Shown in pieces: positions 12,940 to 24,700 of a stretch of DNA of 64,000 nucleotides (position 1 is its first letter; every line of letters begins with the position of its first letter). Source of the stretch: Macrosoma leucophasiata (taxonomy: Eukaryota > Arthropoda > Insecta > Lepidoptera > Hedylidae); NCBI GenBank assembly GCA_036365455.1, contig JAWQUS010000008.1, forward strand, positions 16,475,501-16,539,500. The letters run 5' to 3'. The notes beneath the pieces were generated by a model. It ran no database searches. It was given only the letters and a program-made list of their open reading frames with translations, and was not told the origin of the DNA. The position numbers and the translations under genes were made by a program.

Positions 12940-13165
12940 CTTATTATTTAATAGCTGACCCGGAAAAATTCGTATTGCCTCAGAATGAAATAATGTGTCA
13001 AATTCTATTCTATACTATTACCCTTCAATTTCTACATATTTTCTTACCTTTTAAACCTTCCCTGGACTTCCAAAAATCAATCAAAATTAGCTGAATCGGC
13101 CCAGCCGTTCTCGAGTTTTAGCGAGACTAAAGAACAGCAATTGATTTTTAAATATATAGATTAAA
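12940..13165 (+). repeat. Interspersed repeat with GGCCCAGCCGTTCTCGAGTT end
   Basis: It ends GAATCGGCCCAGCCGTTCTC...GAACAGCAATTGATTTTTA, a frequent lepidopteran LINE-like 3' end. No intact reading frame. Confidence 0.5.
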
Positions 13166-13599
13166 AGTAACATGTTAATATTTTATAGCCTAGTTATGCT
13201 GTGAGCATGTGCCATTTCTGTTGCAACAATAAATTATTTATTATTATAATTAGACACGAATAAAAAATTATGAAGATTGGATATTATTAGTACCTATATT
13301 ACTATATTTGAATATGAATGTTAGTGGTTAGTAGTACATTTGGATGGATAGATTATTCGCAATTGCGCATCACTTACTCGACCTACTTGCTCAAGGTAGG
13401 TCAGCCTTAGTCCTGGGCCTCTGCAATCATTTACACTCCCGTTGTATATCTTAATATAGTAGATTTAGACAAAACGATCGAATGGTCATTCTGTGCCCGC
13501 TGCCGAGACAGAGTATTATTTCGTTGTCCTATCTTCATATTTTCCTAGAGATTATATTACTCGTATATTATGTGTGATCAGATCAGTGATTGTCGGCGT

Positions 13600-13865
13600 G
13601 GGGACGTGACGACCCACCGCATTCAGTCAACCGTACAGTGACGGTCAAACCATTCCCATGAGGTGGTAGTAAGAGCAATGACGCGGAATGTGCAGCGTCC
13701 ATCCCGCGACAAAACGACCGCCCCTGCAATCGCCAATCCGCCTGCCAAGAGTGGCGATTGTGACATATTTTGACGCAACAGTGACACATCACTGTTTTGC
13801 GCGTCGTTGGGGAAGATTATGTCCAGCAGTGGACATGTTTCGGCTGGAGTGATGATGATGATTAT
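13600..13865 (+). mobile_element. LINE 3' tail, second copy of the 3090-3310 family
   Basis: It shares GCCTGCCAAG.GTGGCGATT and GTCCAGCAGTGGAC.T.TTTC...TGATGATGAT with 3090-3310. Confidence 0.6.
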
Positions 13866-14319
13866 AAATGTATATCAAAAACACGTTAAAGCTGTGTTGC
13901 AAGAAATCACGCATTTTCATAACTACATCCAAAGATGCTAAAGATATTCCCATTCATCTCAAACAATAAGCAACCGAATAATATGACTCTTATGAGAAAA
14001 TACTGAAGTACTCGTATTTTAAAAAACATTTCATTGAAAAGTTTAAAATAAGCTTCCAGACTTTGCACTGACTTGCAATTTTTACAAAGTTCTCATTTTA
14101 AAACGACTTTAGTGGGTGTTAGTGGAATGCGACGACAATAAGCAACGACAATGCCCGGCTTACGTTTCTAACCCGCAACAAAGTGTTATTTGTTGCTTGT
14201 GTTACAGTGGTCTCAATAACTTAGTTATTGTGAAAGGTATGTATGTGTGTTGGAAAATGTAAAAGGAATATTTTAAGACTACACTTTTATTTTTCTTTAG
14301 TGGTTCGTTTCGTTTTAAT

Positions 14320-14560
14320 GAAACGAATAAGGCAAACAAGCATGCAGTTTACATGGATGTTATGTGATGATTGCAGTGTTTAGACACCTACACAAATAGC
14401 GTAGGTCAAAATGCAGATGTATTGCCATCATTGAGACTTAAGATGTGAATTATCTGTGATTTTTAAAACGGGGCTATACATTACCATCTAACCGGAACAC
14501 GATAATGCTGAACACTATAATTTGGAGGTAGATAAGGTAGTACTGTGGGGCCTACTACCT
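14320..14560 (-). mobile_element. A-tailed retroposon, diverged copy
   Basis: GGCAAACAAGCATGCAGTTT, GTGATGATTGCAGTGT and the internal ACCGGAACACGATAATGCTG match the family on the minus strand. The 5' end of the element is eroded. Confidence 0.65.
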
Positions 14561-14649
14561 AATACTACGTATAGAATGGACACTTCGATGTCCCGCCCGA
14601 TTTAACCACCTCACCCAACCTCCTCTTCTTTTATGGGAGACGTTTGGTA

Positions 14650-14752
14650 TTCTCTACGTGCTACGCACACAGGTGGACGTGTGATATACACGTAATAATT
14701 GATGTTTGTGTAATAGGTAACCAAATTAAGCGTTTGTATGGAATTTTGTGCG
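14650..14752. repeat. ~100-bp repeat shared with 25684-25790
   Basis: CTACGTGCTACGCACACAGG and GCGTTTGTATGGAATTTTG occur in order and spacing at both places. Function unknown. Confidence 0.6.
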
Positions 14753-14811
14753 GAGTGGCCCTCGAGCTTGTGCATTGCATGAAAAATGGTAGCGCTTAAC
14801 ATGTTCCGGTC

Positions 14812-14965
14812 CGGTGATCATTTACATATATTATCATAGAGTGATGAATTTTCGGCACAGAGGCATAACAGAAATGTTTGGTTTTATGTTGCTGGTTATG
14901 ATGGTTACAGGTTAGTATTACTTACCATCATTGTGGACAGTATGCTTGTTTGCCACTTCATGACA
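14812..14965 (+). mobile_element. A-tailed retroposon fragment, plus orientation
   Basis: GTTCCGGTCCGGTGATCATT, TTCGGCACAGAGGCATAACA and TGCTTGTTTGCCACTTCAT match the second half of the family. Confidence 0.55.
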
Positions 14966-15028
14966 CTAAAATGTAGGTATGGCTGTTAGGTAATTGGTTA
15001 TTATTTTTAATTATTAGATATATTAAAA

Positions 15029-15112
15029 AGTAGATGTGCCCGCGACTTCGTCCGCGTGAGAATTTATGATCGTACAGTATCTACCCGGACGAAGTCTTGG
15101 GCGCAGCTAGTA
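15029..15112. mobile_element. Palindromic mini-element, second copy
   Basis: TGTGCCCGCGACTTCGTCCG at the left and CGGACGAAGTCTTGGGCGCA then GCTAGTA at the right. It is followed directly by the minus-oriented CTAAGTTACTCCTTA repeat (15116-15250), the same partnership seen at 2080-2557. Confidence 0.7.
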
Positions 15113-15267
15113 TAGAAGTAGTCTAAGTTACTCCTTACATAAGCTATCTGCCAGTGACTGTCCCGTCAAAATCGGTCCAGCCGTTCCCGAGATTAGCGGG
15201 GAGAAATAGACAGACAGAGGTAAAAAGCGGTTATTTTTATAATACAAACAGACACACCTATTTTTTT

Positions 15268-15345
15268 TTAATGAAATGGAAGTTGTAAACAAGCGTTCAA
15301 TTCATATTGATGTTAAGTGATGACTGCAGTCTATAGTACCCATAA
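15268..15345 (-). mobile_element. A-tailed retroposon, 3' fragment
   Basis: Oligo-T followed by ...AAACAAGCGTTCAATTCATA and TGTTAAGTGATGACTGCAGT. Only the tail end of the element survives. Confidence 0.55.
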
Positions 15346-15540
15346 TTAATTAAATAAAATAAAAAAATAAATAAATGTTTATTTTTTTAATTATAGATTA
15401 GGTTATTTTTTTTATGTGGTCGATTTAGGTATATTTTCGAGCAATGGGCAGTCTTAGTAATATCTAATCTATACTTGTAATAAATCTGTAGAAGTGTAAC
15501 TTCTGTACATTAAAAATATTGAAAAAATATATACCAGGGG

Positions 15541-15961
15541 TTGTTACTAGATCGATACCGAACACAAATATGTGATAAGATTTTTTTTTGTGTCTGTCTG
15601 TCTGTCTGTCTGTTCGTTCAAGTATCACAGAAAAACTACCGGTCCGATTACAATGAAACTTGGTATGATTATATTTTAACCTTAGGCGCACAACACTGGG
15701 TACTTTTTATCCCGAAAAAATGTCTGTTTGTCTGTGTGTTTGTGCACGCTAATATCAGAAACGGCTTATTCGATTTGCGGTTTTCACTAATATATTGTGG
15801 TAAGTTTCATTTAACATTTGGTGTTTGTGAATCGGTTCAGAAATAAAAAAGTAATGTCAATTTAAAGAATCATTAAGCTATTTTGTATCTTAGCTCTATC
15901 TTTTAGGAGGTTTCGTAAAAGGTAAAAACGGACCCTACGGATTACTAATCTTCAGCTGTCT

Positions 15962-15992
<31 letters not shown>

Positions 15993-16160
15993 ACCAGCCT
16001 GTATCTCATAAATAGTGATAGCTAGAAAGCTAACATTTTCACAAATTATGTATTTCTGATACCACTATAAAGACAACATTAATTACTAAAAATAAGAAAA
16101 TGAAAAATGATAAGGGGTGCAAGGGGGCATACAATAACCTTGTGTTTTTTCGTATACTTT
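15541..16160 (+). repeat. GTCTGTCTGTC-containing interspersed repeats
   Basis: Two units, each with a (GTCT)n block (15594-15612 and 15955-15993). They are followed by phrases typical of a common lepidopteran repeat: ACCGGTCCGATTACAATGAA, then later GATAGCTAGAAAGCTAACAT. Related starts are at 30185, 33985 and 40468. Confidence 0.5.
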
Positions 16161-16304
16161 TTGCTCGATAATAATAACGGTAGCAAGTAGACGCTTAAAA
16201 TTTTCGCAGAATTTTTAGGTCTTATGTTGTAATATATATCCATAATAAATAATTAAATAAAAATGAAGTAAGTATTAAACCCATACAACATACGTAATTT
16301 TTTC

Positions 16305-16505
16305 TTCGTGCACAAGCAATTTTTCGCAATCCGAGCAGCCTGTGTGCTTTTATCCCCGATGGCCATACGTGTAATAATATCGTATACAGAGAAGCATTAT
16401 TGTACCTACAGTAGATTTATTTAGCTTCTCAAAATTTATATCCAGCGCTGCCCAAAGTCCCAAAGTCACGATTCCACGCGAACAAAGTCGCAGGCACAGC
16501 TAGTA
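16305..16505 (-). repeat. Repeat shared with 46947-47165
   Basis: The phrase GCAGCCTGTGTGCTTTTATC and the end CGCAGGCACAGCTAGTA match 46947-47165 in reverse orientation. It ends in one arm of the CTAGCTGTGCC palindrome. Confidence 0.65.
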
Positions 16506-17316
16506 TTATAATAATATGAATAGGTACTTAGTCTATCCATAATATCTTTCCAACAGAGTACATATTCAATAAACACTGATCTTTGAACTTGTTCATATCA
16601 GAAAGTAGTTATTAACACGCCTTTGTGTGAAAAGCCAAGCGAGCGAACAAAAAGCGCCTTCTTGTTTGAAACTTTGATGTTAAACTCTGTAAAATTCTTT
16701 GAAACTATCTACCTGTATTAACTTCAGCTACTTTCAAGATTTTCTCACCAATGAAGATATTTAAGGTGGATTACAGACGATGACAGACTATACAAATATT
16801 TTAAAGCAAAAGAGTTTGATTGACCGCGCTAATCCTAGAAATAAATGGGACGTAAGTATTTTAAATGTCTTTTATCGCTTATGGAAAAGGGTTTTAATAC
16901 GAAATCACACTAAGACCAAAAGGAGCGGCAGAGGAATGAAATTTTTTGCATTAACGGGAGATATCGCCAATTGCAAAGTCGGTGCGGTCGATCATTAAAA
17001 ATTTTAATAGTAATGAAACTTGAAATAAATATAAGATCATCACAGCATGACAGCACATAGGAAAGCTAGTAAGGAAAGTAAACCGAGTTTCTCTAGCTTG
17101 CTATTTTTTATAATTCTAATTTGCCATTCATTTCATAAAGCTACTATTGTGTGACGTCACAAGCAAGTTCCATTTTGTGTGAGACGTTTTGAGTTATTTC
17201 ATTTTTTTATTTTTTGAATTGTGGAATATCAAAACTACTAGTTTTAAACTAGTGGCTCCAAAAACTATTTTCTTACTGTTATTATTTCCTATACTTTTTA
17301 AATTTGTAAATAAATA

Positions 17317-18583
17317 TTAGGTTGGGGAAAAAGTTTCTTCGCATTTTTTAAGAAATTCAAAACATATTTTAATATAGTTTATTTAAATTTAACTAAAGTA
17401 TGTATGTACCATTTATTTTGATAACCTTTTGCCATCTTGTAGGTAGGGACATGATCCCATTGCTATAAAAAATTTGGGACTTCTCATCAAAATACCGCGA
17501 CAAGTGGATTTGGCAGTCCTCTCGTGATGTTAACCTAACATTGCATAAAGAATTCTGAAGAGACCGAAACAGGTGGAAATCTGAAGGTGCAAGGTCAGGA
17601 CTATACGGCGGATGCATTAACACCTCCCAGCCAAACTCTCATAATTTTTGCTGAGTGGCTATAGATGTGTGAGGTCTAGCGTTATCATGATGAAACACCA
17701 CACCCCTTCTGTTGATCAATTCCGGCCGCTTTCTCTCAACTTCTTGCTTTAATCTTATCAGTTGTTCGCAGTAGAGTTCAGAATCGATAGTCCTGCCTGG
17801 TGGTAATAGCTCATAATGAATAATGCCCTTCCAATCCCACCACACACACAACATCACCTTATTGCGAGTTAACCCGGGTTTCGCCACAGTCTGTGAAGCC
17901 TGACCGGCCTTTGACCACGACCTTTTTCGCACGTTCTTGTCGTACGTGATCCACTTTTCATCACCAGTTATCAGCTTCTTCAAAAATTATTCGGTTTCAT
18001 TACGTCGTAATAAAGAATCACAAATGAATACACGGTTCATTAGGTTTCTTTCAGTGAGCTCGTGAGGTACCAAAATATCGAGCTTTTTTCAAATGCGCCA
18101 AAACTGTTTTGTGATCAATTCTCAGTTCTTCAGATACGTCGTAACTACTGATATGTCGATCTTGCTCCACTTTTTCAAAAATGGCATCTATTTTATCCGT
18201 AATAGGGCGACCAGAGCGAGGTGCATCTTTGACATCAAAATTTCCGGATTGAAAACGCTTAAACCAAATTTGTGCTACTCTCACAGACACTGCACTAGGT
18301 CCATAAACATCGCAATTTTTTTTCGCTGCTTGCGTTGCATTTTTACCTTTTTGTAGTAAAATTTTAAAATGTATCGAATTTCTTCATTAGATTCACTCAT
18401 CTTGACAGTACGAAAAACAAATGAAAATCACACATTGCCTAATTTGACTTTGGAATTATGTTCTTAAAAATTTTAACTTTCAATGATACCAAAACCAGTT
18501 AGATACAAATCCTACAGCCAAAGAGATTTTATTACAAGTTCATACATACTATAATGCGAAAATACTTTTTCCCCAACCTATTA
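17317..18583 (-). mobile_element. mariner element, copy 1
   Basis: It starts TTAGGTTGGGGAAAAAGTTT and ends ACTTTTTCCCCAACCTATTA, with TA on both sides. At 1267 bp it is the length of a full mariner. The transposase lies on the minus strand and is broken. Confidence 0.93.
17393..18400 (-). pseudogene. mariner transposase, copy 1 (inactivated)
   Basis: In order on the minus strand: a helix-turn-helix part (VAQIWFKRFQSGNFDVKDAP, SGRP linker), the first catalytic Asp in TGDEKWITYD, the second in HHDNARPHTS, and the third in YSPDLAPSDFHLF. There are 34 residues between the last two, the DD34D signature of mariner. Compared with copy 2 it has about 16 bases missing near 18088 and a stop near 17987, just before the catalytic core. 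A further frame break near 17630 splits the end. No functional enzyme is expected. Confidence 0.9.
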
Positions 18584-19102
18584 TATTAGTCAAATACCCT
18601 ATTACTATCATGGAGGCAAAAAACAACTTAGTCCTTAGAAATGGTAACGCATTTTGACATTTGCTTTTTTTTTAACTGTAGTAGGTAGGCACTAACCATC
18701 ATCATTACATAAATGTAGGTAGCTATATTAACTTTGATATTTATCAATCCACGAGTTATGTTTGATAAATATTCGAAACAGATGCTACTAAAAATCAATC
18801 TATTTGGTTTACGAATAGGTAATTGTGTACCTCAATGATCCACCCACGACGTATCAAGTTTGCCACTATTGACATTTGAACTTTGAAGTGAAGCTCCCTT
18901 TGTGCTGTAGGGTCATTAATTATTTAGCACCAGAAACGCCCGACGAGGGTCCAAAATGCATATTAATCCTTTGGCGATCTTTGATTTGAATGTACCCACT
19001 TGCTCTGGAGGTCAGGTGCGAAACGTGACCTCCGGTGGAACCGATGTAGCTCTGCTATTTATGTTCCACTTCAAAGCGCAGTCACAGTCTCCCAATTGAG
19101 CC

Positions 19103-19195
19103 GCTCTTCCAATTGAGCTACTGAAGGACTTCAGTAGCTTAATTGGAAGAGCGGCTGGACTAGATTCCCAGGAGGCCGCGAGTTCGAGTCTCTTT
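19103..19195 (+). repeat. tRNA-like sequence with inverted copy of its 5' half
   Basis: TTCAGTAGCTTAATTGGAAG...AGTTCGAGTCTC looks like a tRNA A box and B box, followed by a T-run (TCTTTTTATTT). The 5' half is mirrored immediately upstream, giving a palindrome of about 27-base arms around GAC at about 19132. Acceptor stem pairing is absent, so it is a pseudo-tRNA or SINE head. Confidence 0.55.
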
Positions 19196-19714
19196 TTATT
19201 TCCATTTTTCTTAAAAAAAAAATATAGTCAAGTGAACGTTTGAAAAAATCCTGGTCAGGATTCACAGAGCTTCCACTGTTGGATTATTCAATTTCCACAG
19301 ATGCAGTCAGAGAGAGCTCTCGCCGAATGCAACTCATTATAAAGTAGACCAAAATTCTCGAAAGGGCCTCTGCGTGTTGGACCCATGTCCTCAAGCCTAA
19401 CAAAGGTCCGGGGTTCTAATTGGACCCTGTGTTGACGAGAGAAATATTATATCTGAAAATTTTATGTTATAATCTACGGTCTCGACAGCTCAACTCCATC
19501 ACAGAGTGCCTTATGAAATGAATAGTTCGAGTCCCAAGGTCCAATCCCTGTGTCACCAAGTGGTAGTCACCCAAGGTACACCTTGCTTAGGGGGTGACTA
19601 CGCAACTACTACTGGTGCACTTGTTCTATGGGTGCATTCAGTATCTAAATACAGAGCACTAGTTGCGGTAAATACTTCATTTATTGGCATTGTTTATATT
19701 ATTGGTCTATTATT

Positions 19715-20028
19715 TCACGGCCTCAATTGCCTAGTGATAGCAGGCCACTACTACGACTAGGGTTCTGGATTTGATTTCCGGAACGGTGACTATCAGAGAT
19801 AAAGGTGTAAAATCATTTAACTCTGGTTCTATTGGGCTTTTCCCATTTTCTGGCAGTTTTCCAGTAGGTACCTCGGCGTTTGGTAAAGTGCCCGGAGATG
19901 TCAATAGGTTCTCTACCATGGCATTACATGGCCAAAACATAATCGGCGAATCAAGGGTGTTTGCATGTAGGTATGGTTGTATGCATGTATTCACCTCTGC
20001 CTACCTTCGGGGACTACGGGCGTGAAGT
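19715..20028 (+). mobile_element. tRNA-derived SINE, copy 1
   Basis: The head GCCTAGTGATAGCAGGCC (A-box-like) is followed by GGTTCTGGATTTGATTTCC (decayed B box). The body then matches 46058-46336. It ends near CTTCGGGGACTACGGGCGTG. Confidence 0.75.
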
Positions 20029-21705
20029 TTAACGTTACGTTTTATGTTTCATGGTGTCCATCATAAACACTACAAGGGATTTGAATTATGTTAAACATTT
20101 TACGTTGTTGTGTTTTTACTGAGATATAATTTCCTTGTGCCGAAACTAAATGCTGGTGAATCGTAAACGTTAAATCAAAGTCAAATCACGGCCGAGTATA
20201 AACAACATTTGCCCCTAAAGCAAGTTTCGAGTTCAAAGGAATGTTTAAATTCCCGTTACCGTTAAAATCATAGTAATATTCGTTCTATACCTAGTATATA
20301 AGAGCCGTAGGCTATTGCTGTTATCAGATGGGCACATTATTTAACATTGCTCTTTGCCTATGTTTTCTTAGTACCAACACTGTAAATATTTTGTACTACA
20401 CACAACGTATAAAGAAATATAACTCTCTTACAACTTATAATCAAACAACAACAAGTTCTTGGGCGATTCGTACCGCGGTGTGCAACGACCCATTCAAAAA
20501 GGCCTCATGGCGGTTCGGATCGGACGCGGATTAAGAAGGCCCGAGACTCCACGCCAGCTTTGAACTGTCACTTGAAGTTGACAAAAAACGCGCTGAGCAT
20601 TTGCCGACAAATCTTGGTAATACCTAGGTATCGTAATACATCAAAATCAGTTCTTTCCAATTACATATTTGTAAACTTCACACGTACGTTATTTGAAACC
20701 TAACATATAACATTTATTTTCACCAGCTTCTGTCTCTTCTCTTATTACATATTTTGGCTTTTTAAATTATAATTTTAATTTACAAAAGTTTTATATTTGA
20801 CGCTACATTAGGATTTTTGTGATTCCAGAATTGAAAATCGGTTATAAGTTTCGAAAATATTCAGCTTTTAAGCCGAATATTATTTCAGCGAAATTTACAG
20901 TTCGGTACAATGTTATTCACAAATAATAAAATTACAGTAGTTTAGTAGATAACAAACCACTACGCTATGATCTCGGGCTCGGGGCAATAAAATATATTTA
21001 TGGACATTACTTCAATGCAAATAAAAATCATGGGCAAGTGTCAAGATCCCTTTCAGACAACACAACATTTTTAAATCGTTCCACTATTAAATGAGTAGTT
21101 GGTGAACGTACATAAAAATACGTAGTGTTAAATGTAGAACCTCATCCTTTTTTTTAAATCCGGTAAACATTGATCACCCGACAAAGATCAGATTCTCTGT
21201 GATTCTCGTCTCAAATTGCTCGTTAGATTTTAAGCTTCGCTGTAAATAGCTAAATACAGTTGGGTTTATTGTAGGGTATACGTTACATTTGTCAGCACGT
21301 AGGTCCCTCGTAAACGTGTTACCCCGCGCCCTCGCGCCCTTGGCGCTATGATCACTCGGTTGCGAGAAGAATAAAACTTTTACACCTCCCTTTTATTATG
21401 TCTACATCTCGAGTCGACGGTGTAACAGGTAGATGGGGTCGTTTAGTTAATTTTATATCAGACCTCCGTTGTAAAAGCTGCCAACGGTTGATAGCGATGA
21501 ATGTTATGGGGCCAGGAATTAGGAGTGATGGGAGGGTTATGGCTGGGTCTCGCGGGATCAGAAGCGGTTCATGGCGCTTTTGCCTATAAAATTATAGTCA
21601 ATTATTATTTTTCAATTGTAAAAGGAGATTCTGAATAAGTATATTATATTGTTCTTTAATGTAACGTAAATAAAATAAAGCACTTAACATCCTTTATGGT
21701 GTGGT

Positions 21706-21788
21706 GGAAAGTTCACGAGATTTTCTTATTATTTAAGTAATTAATGTAATTAATTACTTAAATAATAAGAAAATCTCGTGAACTTTCC
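21706..21788. repeat. Perfect 40-bp palindrome with 3-base loop
   Basis: The arm at 21706-21745 (GGAAAGTTCACGAGATTTTC...) and the arm at 21749-21788 are exact reverse complements around GTA. No reading frame. It may be a foldback MITE or the product of an inverted duplication. Confidence 0.9.
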
Positions 21789-22512
21789 CTGTAAGATATA
21801 ATATTTGAATGTGGATAGGGCTACACTAGCAATGGCTAATTATATAGGTAGGCACGCTTTGTAACTGATTATAGAAATAGTAGGTAATCTTTATAACTCG
21901 TAATCAAGAAACTATGTTACATGAATCATACTTTATTAATCATTATGAATAACTATTATAAGTACCATGCTCAATGCCCACAAGGATACAATAACTTACA
22001 CACAAAGCATCAGTTCCGACGTCCGTCTATCCTCGCATGAACGACGGGACCACAGCGCTTCGCCTTATCGTACCCAGCCGTTCACAGCTTGTCATTTCTC
22101 CTTTTAAGTAAAACCCGCTCTACGATAGGAACTATTGTGACATATCGGATACCCAAGGGTCTTTCGTAAGGTTATTTCATAGTGTCCAACTCAGGATCGC
22201 TTCGCTTTTATGGGTTTACGTTTAATAATCCATACTAATACACTTTATTTCTTCTGTGTACGAATACACGTTTAGATTAGTTAGATTATTGATTACATAA
22301 AAAATAAAACTATATGGTCTTTAAAGGCTCTTTAACCTTCACCTAATGAGTCTACAAAACAAACCTAAAGCTTCCATTTCTTATAAGAATCTTCTGAAAG
22401 AAGAAGCCTGGATTAGCGGAGTAAGGATTAACACATCTATCACAGAGTACAAAATTACATTGTCAATGACCGTGTCCTATAAACGAATGTCGTAAGCAAA
22501 ACCCGCTCTACA

Positions 22513-22690
22513 AGTCAAAATGCAGATTCGTTGCCAACCCTGAGACCTTAGTTATTACGGAGCCATACATTACCATCTAACCGGGACACGGCATTGCTGA
22601 AAAATAACATTTGGCGGCAGATAGATTGGGTATAGCGGTGGTACCTACGCCCTCAAGCTCCTACACTGGAACTCTACCACCAGTAAAAAA
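22513..22690 (-). mobile_element. A-tailed retroposon fragment in the inverted-repeat spacer
   Basis: It starts directly at the left arm's inner edge with AAGTCAAAATGCAGATTCGT and ends with TGGAACTCTACCACCAGTAA. The A-tail end is missing. Confidence 0.7.
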
Positions 22691-22849
22691 TTTTACAATG
22701 AACCGTTAATATTTTAAAGTGTGTCTAATAACGTATTGGCCTTGTAGAGATTACGCTAATCGAACAATTTGTGGAGAAGATGGATGCCATGCCTGATACT
22801 AATATACTAATTACTAAAACAACGATTTTAAGATTGGGTCTGTATTTGT

Positions 22850-23015
22850 ATGTATGTATCTTCACGCCAGGTCCCTAACGGGGTAGGAAGAGAGTGTAGA
22901 GCGCCAGATATCCCGGTCCTGACAAACCTCTCGTGCCTCGTCTACCTTCATCATTCTCTTCATGCATGCACGCCGATTCCTAAGACTTTTGACACCACCG
23001 TCAGACAGAACTGGT
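22850..23015 (-). pseudogene. LINE 3' fragment (CCAGGTCCCTAACGGGGTAG family) in the spacer
   Basis: It matches 27165-27320 closely: the C-terminal codons of the WFGHIERM-type LINE ending in the conserved ...YPVRDLA tail, on the minus strand. Confidence 0.75.
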
Positions 23016-23924
23016 CTGTATTTGTGATATCAATAACCGTTTGAAACAATGTTAATCAGATATCAACTTAAAGCTAACTTACCGACACGTGTGCGGACCC
23101 GAGTGGAAAGCTATGAAATAACCTTACGAAAGACCCTCGGGTATCCGAAATGTCACAAATGTTCCTATTGTAGAGCGGGTTTTGCTTACGACATTCGTTT
23201 ATAGGACACGGTCATTGACAATGTAATTTTGTACTCTGTGATAGATGTGTTAATCCTTACTCCGCTAATCCAGGCTTCTTCTTTCAGAAGATTCTTATAA
23301 GAAATGGAAGCTTTAGGTTTGTTTTGTAGACTCATTAGGTGAAGGTTAAAGAGCCTTTAAAGACCATATAGTTTTATTTTTTATGTAATCAATAATCTAA
23401 CTAATCTAAACGTGTATTCGTACACAGAAGAAATAAAGTGTATTAGTATGGATTATTAAACGTAAACCCATAAAAGCGAAGCGATCCTGAGTTGGACACT
23501 ATGAAATAACCTTACGAAAGACCCTTGGGTATCCGATATGTCACAATAGTTCCTATCGTAGAGCGGGTTTTACTTAAAAGGAGAAATGACAAGCTGTGAA
23601 CGGCTGGGTACGATAAGGCGAAGCGCTGTGGTCCCGTCGTTCATTCGAGGTTAGTCTATCTAGTTAGGCGTCCGTCCGTCGGAACTGACGCTTTGTGCGT
23701 TAGTTTACGTATTGTATTCGCGTGAATATTACTTTCTTAGAAGTCACAAGTTTGGCATTCATCGTTGGATTTTCCTTAAAATATTTCATTTGAATTGTAT
23801 GTATGTATGTATACATATATATATAGTTGCTGTATATATGTAATTTTTATTATATATCTATTTATATACTATATTTATTAATATAATTATTTGATCAAAT
23901 CATTTTCCACTCATAATTTCTAAA

Positions 23925-24062
23925 TTTAGACCCGTTTTGCACCTACATCGTCGCTCTCTTCATAACCCAAAGGTTGACTGGGAGATAATGCCTAGTAGTC
24001 CGCCTTTATGTACACCATCTTCGTGCATAAGAAGAGTAAATAAATAAATAAATAAAATTTTT
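23925..24062 (+). mobile_element. LINE 3' end with (TAAA)n tail
   Basis: CCCAAAGGTTGACTGGGAGA...TAGTCCGCCTTTATGTAC then (TAAA)n. The motif is the usual 3' end of a CR1-like lepidopteran LINE, in my recollection. Confidence 0.6.
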
Positions 24063-24122
24063 ATTACTAGATACGTTTTGTTTCTCGTGGTATGTTATCA
24101 TTTACAGTATGGTTTTACCTCT

Positions 24123-24187
24123 GACGGTGTGAAACTAACTTCATAAGTGCATCTTAGTTAGTTTCACACGTAGTTTCACACCGTTAG
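24123..24187. repeat. Small foldback with ACGGTGTGAAACTAAC arms
   Basis: ACGGTGTGAAACTAAC at 24124 faces two reverse copies (24156-24169 and 24171-24185). A further GAAGTTAGTTTCACA lies at 24763. Confidence 0.5.
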
Positions 24188-24355
24188 TGGCAAATTCATT
24201 GCCCATGTGTTCTTTTAACTATTATCGATAACTATGCCTAATCTCCCGAAGGATAGTATAACAATAAAGGAACTTTCAAAAAGAATGCTGCTGTAGATGA
24301 CTTTTTCTTCAACATTACCAAATAAATATTGACGCCAAAACATACTTATATTTTA

Positions 24356-24358
<3 letters not shown>

Positions 24359-24392
<34 letters not shown>
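24359..24392. repeat. (TA)n microsatellite
   Basis: Seventeen uninterrupted TA units. Confidence 0.95.
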
Positions 24393-24396
<4 letters not shown>

Positions 24397-24484
24397 ATGT
24401 GAAAGCAAGGTGAAAGAGCCTTATGAGATTATCTCGCTTTATATGCGTAGGTATACATACATAACAAGTAAAATAAACAATATT

Positions 24485-24700
24485 CATTTTATTGAACCCG
24501 TAAGTGAAGCGGTTCCGAGTGAGGAGAAGCTATGAAATTACCTTATGAAGGACTCTCGGGTATCTGACATGTCACAATAGTTTATGTCGTATAGAGGATT
24601 TTACATATAGGAGGAAATGACAAGTTATGAACGGCTGGGTACCGATAAGGGAAGGCGATGTGGTCTCGTCAGAACCAATGCTTTGTGTCAGTTGTTTCAT
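24485..24700 (+). repeat. Diverged third copy of the 482-bp arm's outer end
   Basis: It shares with 23480-23700, in order: AGCTATGAAATTACCTTATG, CTCGGGTATCTGACATGTCA, GAACGGCTGGGTA, CGATAAGG and GCTTTGTG. A further part-copy is at 23098-23168. Confidence 0.65.

Larger units (their letters stand above)
22031..23650. repeat. Large inverted repeat, 482-bp arms
   Basis: The arms are 22031-22512 and 23169-23650, reverse complements with a single mismatch noticed near the outer tips. Weaker pairing continues outward to about 22001 and 23700 (ACACAAAGC.TCAGTTCCGACG). The 656-bp spacer holds a retroposon fragment and a LINE fragment. No ORF of note. The arms could form a long hairpin. Confidence 0.9.

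Noticed and set aside
16780..16998. 72-codon frame as a small gene
   Set aside because: No start context, no homology recognised, and no sign of codon bias.
19130..19200. Functional tRNA gene
   Set aside because: A- and B-box-like parts are present, but the acceptor stem does not pair and the 5' half is palindromic.
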